Of a stretch of 64,000 bases of DNA, positions 20,462-29,122 are shown piece by piece (position 1 is the stretch's first letter; the number at the start of each line of letters is the position of its first letter). This DNA comes from Candidatus Altimarinota bacterium (GTDB lineage Bacteria > Patescibacteriota > Gracilibacteria > BD1-5 > UBA6164), in NCBI GenBank assembly GCA_028697205.1, contig JAQVFO010000002.1, positions 1 to 64,000 on the forward strand. Direction: 5' to 3'. A model generated the notes under the pieces. It was not told the origin of the DNA and did no database searches. It was given only the letters and a program-made list of their open reading frames with translations. A program made the translations under genes and the position numbers.

Positions 20462-20676
20462 TATAATTTAGATTAGTTATAACCTTATAAAAAATATCTA
20501 GAAACGAAGGAGTTTTAGGGTGCGAGACCGATAGTGAATTACATTTCATAAGCCACTAAACTTTGCTAGCTGAAATTCGAGCTCCCTAATTCTTTTGTTA
20601 CTTTTGGAATCGAAAGTAAGTCTAATTGTAAACTCTGTATCAAAAATCCTGAAACTAGTTCAGAATTACATAAGTT
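20462..20676. repeat. Gene-free interval with decayed repeat-like elements
   Basis: This 215-base gap holds TTAGGG (20516-20521) able to pair with CCCTAA across about 70 bases, a TTACTTT/AAAGTAA hairpin near 20600-20621, and the REP-like copy 2 at 20644-20670. Its G+C is a little above the surroundings. GACCGATAGTGAA inside it equals a conserved 23S rRNA segment but the flanks do not match. No open frame with plausible composition is present. Confidence 0.4.
20644..20670 (-). repeat. REP-like palindrome, copy 2
   Basis: AAATCCTGAAACTAGTTCAG and the next seven bases match, in inverted orientation, the element at 16594-16620 (22 of 27). Core CTGAAaCTAGTTCAG is itself a hairpin. Confidence 0.55.
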
Positions 20677-20874
20677 TTACCTATAAATCTTATATTTCCC
20701 AAATTTAATATACTCATCCTGTCATTTTTTCATCTTTGAACTAAACATCATTGAAAATCAAAGCATATTTATTCAAATAATTATAAAAAATCACCCAATA
20801 AGATAAGCCAAAAACTCAGGGAAAACAATAACAGTAACTCAAAATAGGATTAACAATATTGGAAATATTTTCAT
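20677..20874 (-). CDS. Small hypothetical membrane protein
   Basis: A 65-residue protein with two short hydrophobic segments (about 3-18 and 20-41, joined by a Gly) and a charged C-terminus (KMKKGQDEYIKFGKYKIY). Several glycines are TGA. It starts 23 bases after murA on the same strand and may be co-transcribed. Similar to small DUF-type membrane proteins, but no family was recognised. Confidence 0.55.
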
Positions 20875-20897
20875 AAAAAATAATTATAAAATAAACA

Positions 20898-22157
20898 TTA
20901 CATAACCTCTTTTATATCAGCTCAAAGTCCTGTCATTTTCTCTACAAAATTTGAGTACCCTCTTTTTATATAATCTATGTTTGTAACTTGTGTTTCTCCA
21001 TCAGTCAAAAGTGCAGCAATAACCATAGCAACTCAAGCTCTTAAATCCCAACTTGTTAAAGAAGCTCATGCTTTAAGTTTAGTTTTACCAAATATAAGCG
21101 CTTCATGTGGATTTAGAATTGCTACATGTCATTTCATTTTTTCTAGTTCTACAAGGAAATTTAATCTTGATTCAAAAAGTACCTCATGAATCTTTGAAAT
21201 TCATTCTGCTTGTGTCAAAAGAATTGTAAATGGTGATTGTAAATCAGTTGGAAATCCTGGATATAAATTTGTTTGAACAGTAACAGCCTTTAAATTATCA
21301 CATCTATAAACTCTTAAAGTATCATTTCATAAGTCTTCAACTTTTACTCACGCTTCTTTAAGTTTTTCTATAAATGCATATAAATCACTTATTCTAGCAT
21401 TTTCTATATCTATAAATTCTTTTGATGCTAATGCTCAAATAATCATAAAAGTCCCAGATTCAATATAATCAGAAATTACATCAAATTCTACTTCTTTTTT
21501 TAGTTCTTTAACTCAAGTTATTATAATAGTATGATCATATCTTATATGAATATCGGCTCAAGCTGCTCTAAGTAGGTCAACTACATTCATTACATGAGGT
21601 TCAATTGCAGCTGATTTTATAGTAGTAACACCTGGTCTAAGCACATTTGCTACTATCAAATTTTCTGTTCAAGTAACTCAAAATCAAGCATTTATAATAG
21701 TATCTCCAGATTTTTCTCCACCAAAAACATTTATAGTTTTTTCAGTTACTTCATAATCATATCAGATAGCTTTTAATCAATTTAAATGAGAATCTATAGG
21801 TCTTTTTCCTATACTACACCCTCAAGGACTTGGAATTGATAGTTTCTTAAAAAAGTGTAAAAGCGGAGCTAAAAGCAAAATAGATGCTCTTATTTTTTTG
21901 ATTTTTTCCATTTCTAGTCATTCTATACTTAGGTTTGAAGTATCTAAAAATAATTTATCTCATTCAAATTTATGAGTAACTCAAATAGATCACATTATCT
22001 CAAGCATAGTTCATACATCTCATATACTTGGAACATTTTTTAAAGTTATTTTTCAATTTATAAGAAGTGTTGCAGCTAAAATAGGTAAACATGCATTTTT
22101 AGATCCACTAATTTTTACTTTTCAAGAAAGATTTCTTCATCAATTTACGATAAACAT
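20898..22157 (-). CDS. murA: UDP-N-acetylglucosamine 1-carboxyvinyltransferase
   Basis: The 419-residue protein is MurA from end to end. The EPSP-synthase-like fold motif SGSKNACLPILAATLL holds the Lys-Asn pair at 20-21 that binds substrate; the catalytic loop PGGCSIGKRPID has the Cys114 that reacts with PEP and is the fosfomycin target. GFPTDLQSPF and TSGDLRAGVAMVIAALL are also typical. It makes the first committed peptidoglycan precursor in the cytoplasm. Its presence indicates that this cell makes its own wall precursors. Confidence 0.96.
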
Positions 22158-22288
22158 AAAAAAATTAATAAAAAATTAAATATTAAATACAAAGTAAAAA
22201 CTTTTCTTTTTCTATTTTGCATTTTGTATTGTCATAGATTTTATTTAGTTAATTTTGAAAATCAAACTTAAAAAAGACTTTTTAAAAT

Positions 22289-22316
22289 TTGACAAAAAAA
22301 CATCAAAGCTTATATT
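22289..22316 (+). promoter_or_regulatory. Predicted promoter
   Basis: TTGACA (22289-22294), 16-base spacer, TATATT (22311-22316), 62 bases before the PP2C-like ATG, in the divergent gap with murA. Confidence 0.5.
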
Positions 22317-22377
22317 TAAGTAATAAATCCCAAAGGCAAAATTAAATATTATATTATAACTTTAACTATGATTTCCC

Positions 22378-24270
22378 ATGATAGAAATATCATCTAAAAA
22401 GATTGATTTTAAGAAGAAAAATGAAATAATTTTAAAAAACATTGAACTTGATTCAGATTTAAAATGTTTCATACTTATTGATACTGATGAGAAAAAATTC
22501 TCAGAAATTATTTTAAATAAAATAATAGACAATGTAATTTGAAAGATATCAAAAGATTCAGCTTATAAAGATTTAAGTATAGCACTAGAAAATACAAATG
22601 TTGCTATAAAATCATGGAAACAAGATTGATGATTAGAAGGAGAATTAAACATAATTATTGCCATACTAAATGAAAAAACATTAATATTTTCTACTATAGG
22701 ATCCCCTTCATGTTATCTTATAAAAAAAGATAATGAGATAATGGAAATTACAGAAAAAGATGATAATAAAAAAGAATTTTCATTTATTTCAAGTTGAGAA
22801 ATTTCATGAGAAGAATTAGTTATAATGTGTACTGATAGACTACTTCATCACATCTCAAAATCAGATATTCTTGATTCTATAGAAGTAAATGAGATAAATG
22901 ACATTGCAAGTAATTTGGAAATTACTATGGTTGAAGAAAAAGCAAATAAAAATATTTGATTTATAGTAGTAAAAAACGCTTATTTTAAAGAAGAAAAAGA
23001 CAATATATTATGTCATTTAAAGAATTATTCTTTCAGGTTACTAGATAACAATTTTATCAAAAAAACTATCGCTTTATGCTTGGTTTCAAAAGATAAAATC
23101 TTAGTACAAAAAAAATGAATAAGAGCTGCAATTTTATTACTTTGAATTATTTTTTCATTTTTTATACTTTATACAACTATATCTTCTTTAGTTACTAAAA
23201 CATGAAAAACTGAAGTTATAAATGATTCTAAAAAAGATTTACAAGATGCAAAAGAATTCATTAGTCTTGCATCAGAAAACATAAGTAATCAAGATATCTT
23301 TTCTGAAAATATAAAAAAAGCAGAATCATTACTTACAAGTTTAAGAGAGAAAAATTTATTTCTTACAGATATTCAAAAGCTTGATGATGATATACAAACA
23401 ATTAAAAAACAATTCAATTTAGTAGAAACATTTGATGAAAGTGATGATAAACTAATTTATAAATGACTACCTACATGAACAGTTAAAGTTACTGAAATTA
23501 AATGATCTATTTATGCAGTTACAAAAAATAGTGTAATTTGACCTATTATCTGATGAAAAACTCCAACAGAATATTTTTTCAAAGAGATTTGAAATGATAG
23601 TTTCATAGATATAGTTAACATAGATACAGATATATTTTTGGTAACTAAAAATTGAAAAATAGTATCATTTGAAAAAAACTGATTTTTTAAATACTATGAT
23701 GTAAAATGACAAACTAAATGGGAAGATTTTAAATCTATAAAAACTTTTAATACTTATCTTTATGCATTATCAATAAATTGAAACCAAATATATAAACATA
23801 GAGAATTTGGTACAAGTTTTGAGCAATGAGTTCCATACTTAAGCAGTGATGATTCAAAAACTTTCAATGATATAATAGATATAGCTATTGATTGATGAGT
23901 ATATTTATTAAGAAAAGACTTGTCAATGGTAAAAGTATTTAAATCTCCAACTTACAGAGTAGAAAAACTTGTTTTAAATAGATTGCCAAAAAATTATGAT
24001 ATAGAATCATGAACTACTAGTCCAAAACTAATTGCGTCTTGAAAACTTAAATATGTATATATGTTTTTAAATAACAAAATCTGGGTATTTAAAACAAATT
24101 CACCAAATTTTAATGAAACAAAAAATCTAACTTATATGGGACAAATTGATTGATTAAATAAAATTATAGATTTTACAATATATCGTGATTGAGAAATTTA
24201 TGCGTTAAATAAAAATGGTATTTACAAAATAAACTTTGAAGTATCAGATAATAAATTAATTTTGAAATAA
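22378..24270 (+). CDS. PP2C-like (probably inactive) membrane protein with beta-propeller-like domain
   Basis: A 630-residue protein. The N-terminal 240 residues follow the PPM/PP2C phosphatase fold (IIIAILNEKTLIFSTIGSPS, VIMCTDRLLHHIS) but the metal-binding Asp residues of GDS and DG motifs are replaced (GSPS, TDRL), so catalysis is doubtful. One membrane helix follows (about 263-285), then a coiled-coil stretch to about 350 and a C-terminal region of repeated strand motifs (YAVTKNS, FLVTKNGKI, YALSINGN, YLLRKD, YALNKNG) like a beta-propeller outside the cell. It may couple surface sensing to a cytoplasmic pseudo-phosphatase; this is inference. Confidence 0.6.
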
Positions 24271-24303
24271 AAAAAAGTGTAAGAAAATTCTTACACTTTT
24301 TTT
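24271..24303 (+). terminator. Terminator
   Basis: AAAAAAGTGTAAG (24271-24283) pairs with CTTACACTTTTTT (24290-24302), immediately after the PP2C-like stop codon and facing the convergent yebC gene. Confidence 0.85.
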
Positions 24304-24311
24304 TATTTCAA

Positions 24312-25082
24312 TTAAGTCCTAAATGTATTTTTTTCTATAAAATCATTCACTTCTTTTTTTAATTCATCATTTATAACTGCATTTAAACTATAATCTTCAA
24401 CATCTTCATCCTCATCAAGTGCTTCAATCATTTTTACGATTTTTAAAGCCTTATCAAACTCTGTAACCTCAACTTCATTATTTGGAATATATTCTAAATT
24501 TACTGATTCTGGAACAAATCATTTTGATTTAAAAAAGTCAGAAACTTCTTTTAAATTATCTACTGAAGTTATAAGTCTTATATCCTCATCATCTTCTTGC
24601 ATATCATCAACACTAGTTTCAAAAACAAGTTCTTCTATTTTTGAAAAATCTACTTTTTCCTTAGAAAAAGTTACAACTCATTTTTTAGGAAATATCCAAG
24701 CTACACTCCCTGATTCTCACATATTTCAGCCAAATTTTGAAAATATATGTCTAACATTTGCTGCTGTTCTATTTTTGTTATCAGTTAGAACTTGTATAAC
24801 AATTGCGACTCAACCTGGAGCATATCATTCATAAACTATTTGTGATATTTGTTCTGATCATTTATCATCACCAGATCATTTTTTTATTGCTCTTTCTATA
24901 TTATCATTTGGAACATTATCTTTTCTTGCTTTTTCAATTGCATCTGCCAAAGATGGATTCATATGAGGATCTGCTCATTTAGAAGCTGCTAGAGCAATAA
25001 GTTTTGCATGAAGTGAAAAAACTTTTTGTCTTAAAGCATTAGAAACATTTTTCTTTTTCTCAACTACTGGTCATCTTCACAT
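24312..25082 (-). CDS. YebC/PmpR family regulator (TACO1-like)
   Basis: The 256-residue protein has the three-domain YebC layout: [69 protein letters not shown] and [19 protein letters not shown]. Family members act as transcriptional regulators or as translation factors that relieve ribosome stalling on proline-rich stretches (YebC, mitochondrial TACO1). An acidic insert ([12 protein letters not shown]) lies in the C-terminal part. The first glycine is TGA at codon 2. Confidence 0.9.
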
Positions 25083-25259
25083 AAAAATTAATTTAAAATC
25101 TAAAATAGAAAATACAAAAACTATGTATTAATTACAAAAATTATAAAAAACTTTATTTAAATATCAAATTTTAAATTTTTTTTAAAAAAAACTTTTGCTA
25201 ATTTTTATTTTTTATATAAAATTTGCACACTTTAATAATTATTATATAAATCATAAGTT

Positions 25260-25889
25260 ATGGAAAAATTTGAATTAAAAGCTGATATAAGAAGCAATAG
25301 CGAAAAATTAAGCAGCATAAGAGCAGAAAAACAAGTTCCTTGAATAGTATATGGACATCACCAAGAACCTATATCTTTAAAAGTTGATGCTTCTGATCTA
25401 CTTAGAACTTTCCGTAAAGCTTGAGAAAGCCATATTATAACTCTAGAAGTTGGTAAGAAAAAAATAAATGTATTAATACATGATTTTCAAAGAGCTCCAG
25501 TAACTTGAGAATTTACTCATATAGATTTTTATGCTATCACTGCTTGAGAAAAAGTTCATACTAAAATTCACCTTGAATTTGTATGAGAAAGTGAAGCTAA
25601 AAAATTATGAGCTATAATTGAAGAACATACAAAAGAAATAGAAGTAAAATGTCAAAGTGAAGATTTAGTTGATAGTTTCAAAGTTGATTTAAGTTTATTA
25701 AAAGATTTTGGTGATACTTTAAAAGTTTCAGATTTAAAAATTGATACTACTAAATTTGATATATTAACAAATCTTGATGAACTTGTAGTTCATGCAACTA
25801 AACCAGCAGTACAAGTTATAGAAGAAGACATTGCTCCTACTGAAGAAGTAGCTGCTACTGAGGAAGCACCTACATCTGAAACAAAATAA
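25260..25889 (+). CDS. rplY: 50S ribosomal protein bL25 (CTC form)
   Basis: A 209-residue protein of the two-domain general stress (TL5/CTC) type: N-terminal 5S rRNA-binding domain with EKQVPGIVYGHHQEPISLKV and HIDFYAI, then the beta-rich second domain ending in an acidic tail (EEVAATEEAPTSETK). It binds 5S rRNA in the central protuberance. Upstream is an AT-rich leader with possible boxes TTGCAC and TATATA. Confidence 0.92.
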
Positions 25890-25910
25890 TTTAAATAAAA
25901 AATTTGATAA

Positions 25911-25946
25911 AAAAGTATTTCTAAATAACATAAGAAATACTTTTTT
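25911..25946 (+). terminator. rplY terminator
   Basis: AAAAGTATTTCT (25911-25922) pairs with AGAAATACTTTT (25933-25944), followed by T residues. Confidence 0.8.
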
Positions 25947-25966
25947 ATTATATTATTTTTTAGAAA

Positions 25967-26287
25967 ATGAAAGTAATAATTTTTGGAGAATGAAATGATT
26001 TTAATGAATTAAAAACAAAAGTTACTTCATCTTTAGAAGACCTTTGATTAAATGATTTTATTGAGGTTGTTGAAAGTAACTCAACTGATTTAAAAGAAGA
26101 ACTATGAATAACTAAAAACCCTGCTTTAATAATTGAAGAAGAATCTATTGAATTTAAAGATATGATTTTTGAATGAGTTGTTCCACCTGAAGATGAAATA
26201 AAATCTATGTTCATAAGTATAATAGGATGAGATTCTGAATCATCATGTTCTCCATGATGATGTGGAAGTTGATGTAGTTGTGGTTAA
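25967..26287 (+). CDS. Thioredoxin-fold protein with Cys/Gly-rich metal-binding-like tail
   Basis: The 106-residue protein has the small thioredoxin-fold pattern of the Thioredoxin_3 type: a first strand MKVIIFGEG, central ELGITKNPALIIEEESIEFKDM and FEGVVPPEDEIKSMF. It lacks the usual CxxC after the first strand. Instead the last 13 residues are CSPGGCGSGCSCG, five Cys alternating with Gly and Ser, resembling metal-binding tails. TGA encodes five of the glycines in the tail region and GGN the others. Redox or metal handling is possible; no partner gene is adjacent. Confidence 0.6.
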
Positions 26288-26291
26288 AAAA

Positions 26292-26326
26292 AAAGTCTAT
26301 CAAATAATTTGATAGACTTTTTTAAT
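26292..26326 (+). terminator. Terminator
   Basis: AAAGTCTATCAAA (26292-26304), TAA loop, TTTGATAGACTTT (26308-26320) and T run, between convergent genes. Confidence 0.85.
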
Positions 26327-26334
26327 TTATATTT

Positions 26335-27777
26335 TTAACCAGCTATATCTCAAGAAGAAGTTTCTGTTGTTCATTCAGTTGGTTGAATAAGTTTAACCTT
26401 CTTAATTATAATATATGAATTTGTATATATTAATTTTCATCAATCTCAATAATATTTAATTTCATAAACATTTGTTCACTCTTTTAGATTGTCATTATTT
26501 ACATCAGCATGATATCTCCAAGTTGTTCAATTAAAACTACCTAGAGTAAATCAATTAACAACTACTTTATTAACTATTCAAGCAGGAACCTGTCATCTAA
26601 TTGTTACAAGTGATTCAGTTGTTGTATATGGAGATTCTCAAGGAGCAGTAAAAATAAATTTACTTCAATCAACTTGATAATTTGTTACTTCAAATCAAGT
26701 TGTAGATGGTTGTGCTGTATAATCTGTTGTTTGTTGTGATACAGCTCAATTATAATATATAGTATAAACAACTTTAGATATTATATTATTATCAGTATCA
26801 TAAAGTTTAAATACTAGATCATTTTCTTTTTTTGTTAACATTATAGAAGAAAAAGAAAAAGTTTTATCATCAGTATTTAATTTTGCTTTATTTCAATCAA
26901 GAGTTATAGATGAAACAAAATCATTATAATATTTTCAAGTTATATTTAATTTATCAGAAGAAACAACTCACTCATCTCTTAAATCATCCAATTCTATAAT
27001 TGAGTTTCAATCTGAAATTGATACAGATCAAGAAGCTCAAGATGATCATGATGATGAAACATTATTTATAAATGAATCTCAGTTATTTTTTACATACCAT
27101 TCACTATTTTTAAAGAAATCATCAATATTGTCTTTATTTATAGATAAGTCTATACTTTTATTTGATGCATCTTGATTAGATATTGTAAGTTTTTGTAAAT
27201 TTCAAAGTAAAGTTTTTTGTCAAACTAAATTTGATACCTCCGCAGATCATGATATAACATAAATAGTACTTAACGCTTCATTTTGACTTATAGAAATTAC
27301 AGATCAAGCAGAAATTTTAACTTTTGAGTATATTGTTTCTATATTTAAAGCTTTGCTAACATTCAACCATAAATCAGATGAAATCAATTTAATTCATCAA
27401 TTTTGATCTAAACTTAACTCTCACATTTTGTTTAATTTGAAAGTTCATGAATCGTTACTTTCAATTGTTACAGTTCATTCTTTCACAACTACTCTTTGAG
27501 ATGGTAATAAAACAGATGATCAGTTTATTACCTGTTTTTTCTCTTTTTCATCGATTATATATGCTTCTGTAGTAGCATCATCCAATGTTACATTTAAATT
27601 ATTAATAGAGTCTATTTGATTATTTATACTTCCAGTTCATGTATTCTCAGAATTTCATCAAGAAAAAATACTAAATATAATTATAAAAATTATAAGAATT
27701 CAAACTCAAGGAATCAAATAATCCTTAAGTGTTTTTTTTACTCTACTTCTTCTAGAGTTATAAGACAATCTAGTCAT
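26335..27777 (-). CDS. Membrane-anchored FecR-domain protein
   Basis: The 480-residue protein has a basic N-terminus, one membrane helix (about residues 24-40), then a FecR-like beta region (VVVKEGTVTIESNDSGTFKL, ELSLDQNGGIKLISSDLWLN, TIYVISGSAEVSN), a Ser/Gly linker and a C-terminal Ig-like domain (ESLVTIRGQVPAGIVNKVVVNGF). In CPR genomes similar FecR-domain proteins are cell-surface proteins rather than siderophore regulators. It stands alone. Role unknown; surface structural or sensory function is inferred. Confidence 0.65.
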
Positions 27778-27917
27778 TTAAAATATAGATAAAATGTAAA
27801 ATATATAATACTTTTAATATATAAATTTTTATAAAAAAAACAAATAAAAAAATTAATTAGCTTAAAATAAATTATAAAATATTTTTAAGTAAAGTAAATT
27901 TATTTTTAAAAAAAATA

Positions 27918-27944
27918 TTGAAAAGCTATGTTTTTTGTTATAAT
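27918..27944 (+). promoter_or_regulatory. Strong extended -10 promoter of the lipoprotein gene
   Basis: TTGAAA (27918-27923) and TGTTATAAT with a perfect -10 at 27939-27944 and the extended TGN motif, 39 bases before the ATG. Confidence 0.65.
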
Positions 27945-27983
27945 GTGCTTGCGTTTATTTATTTCTTTATATATAATATAAAT

Positions 27984-28298
27984 ATGAAAAAAGTTTTAAG
28001 TTTAAGTTTAGCTTTAATTTTAGCTTTATCTTTAGCATCTTGTGGTTCTAGTACTACTACTGATACTACTACTACTGACACTGCAGTTACTACTGATGCT
28101 ACTACTGGTACTGATGCTCCTGCTGCTGATACTACTACTACTACTACTGGTACTGATGCTCCTGCTGCTGACACTACTACTACTGTAGATACTACTGTAG
28201 ATACTACTGTTAATGCAACTAATGAAGCTAATACTAACACTACTGAAGCTCCTGCTACTGAAACTGTTCCTACTACTGAAGCTCCTGCTGCTAATTAG
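27984..28298 (+). CDS. Small Thr/Ala/Asp-rich lipoprotein
   Basis: A 104-residue protein with a lipoprotein signal peptide MKKVLSLSLALILALSLASC (lipobox LASC, lipidated Cys20) and a mature part made only of Thr, Ala, Asp, Val, Glu, Pro, Asn, Gly and Ser, with two copies of TGTDAPAADTTTT. I chose the ATG at 27984 because an upstream in-frame ATG at 27918 lies in the promoter. Codons are strongly biased (ACT, GCT, GAT) and every glycine is GGT, with no TGA. A disordered, perhaps glycosylated surface lipoprotein made in quantity is likely. Confidence 0.75.
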   Translation: MKKVLSLSLALILALSLASCGSSTTTDTTTTDTAVTTDATTGTDAPAADTTTTTTGTDAPAADTTTTVDTTVDTTVNATNEANTNTTEAPATETVPTTEAPAAN

Positions 28299-28325
28299 TA
28301 TTTAACTAAAAAAGCTTTAAATAAA

Positions 28326-28355
28326 AAACTAGAATCATATGGTTCTAGTTTTTTT
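28326..28355 (+). terminator. Lipoprotein gene terminator
   Basis: AAACTAGAA (28326-28334) pairs with TTCTAGTTT (28343-28351), followed by a T run. Confidence 0.8.
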
Positions 28356-28371
28356 ATATTTAAAATAAAAA

Positions 28372-28968
28372 TTAATTCATTTTTCTTATTAAAAAAGGAA
28401 TTATTTCTGAAATATCATTTAGATCATTTGGTAACTCTTTAAGTAATTCATCAATTCTATACTGATTATATCACATAGATACTAAACTAATTTTTATTTG
28501 TTTATGTAAACTTACATCAATTAATTTATTTTCTTCATTTCTAGTTCATTTCTTTAGATAATTTAATTTAACAAAATCTTTATCTTTTAATTCAACAACT
28601 ATCTTTTCAGCCATTTTTTTTCAAATTCATTTTGCTTGACTAAAAAAGTTTAGATTTTCGGAAGCAAGAGCATCAAATATATTTTCAACTCATAAATCAA
28701 GCAAATTAAGTGCTGATCTTCATCATACTCATGAAACTTTTATAAATTCTAAAAATAAAAGTTTTTCATCTCTAGTTAAAAATCAATATAAACTTTGAGA
28801 ATTTTCAGTTATATTATGATAAACATATATATCAATATTCTCTCAAATCAATATCTTTGAATATGTTAATTCACTTATATTTACATCATATCAAATTCAT
28901 GAACTGAGAAGTATGCTACATTTTGAAGTCTCAAGATCAATAACTTTTCAAGAAAGGTAAGAAATCAT
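28372..28968 (-). CDS. ruvA: Holliday junction branch migration protein RuvA
   Basis: The 198-residue protein has the three RuvA domains: N-terminal OB fold (MISYLSGKVIDLETSKCSILLSSGIGYDV region), two helix-hairpin-helix motifs (FIKVSGVGGRSALNLL and QAKGIGKKMAEKIVVELKDK), and the C-terminal RuvB-contact helices. It binds four-way junctions as a tetramer and loads RuvB, whose gene is at 41619-42629. The glycines of both hairpins are TGA codons. Confidence 0.93.
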
Positions 28969-29037
28969 AAATCTAATAATTATTAATTATTTATAGTAAA
29001 TAGTGTATAAAAATAAAAGAAAAAGTAAATTTTTATT

Positions 29038-29065
29038 TTGGAAAATTAGGCTTTTTAAATATAAT
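29038..29065 (+). promoter_or_regulatory. Predicted secA promoter
   Basis: TTGGAA (29038-29043), 16-base spacer, perfect TATAAT (29060-29065), 57 bases before the secA ATG. Confidence 0.5.
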
Positions 29066-29122
29066 TGCGGTCAAAATTAGGAAAATCCTAAATACTTAGT
29101 ACTAATCCATAACCAACAATCT

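Noticed and set aside
20515-20592. tRNA-like 76-base fold closed by TTAGGG/CCCTAA
   Set aside because: No D-arm, anticodon arm or TTCRA T-loop fits on either strand; only the outer stem pairs.
27959-28240. Minus-strand Val/Ser/Ala-rich frame
   Set aside because: Antisense of the repetitive lipoprotein gene; composition follows from ACT/GCT repeats read backwards.
28080-28280. Short direct repeats resembling a CRISPR or microsatellite array
   Set aside because: They are codon repeats (ACT/GCT/GAT) inside the lipoprotein gene; no spacers of constant length.
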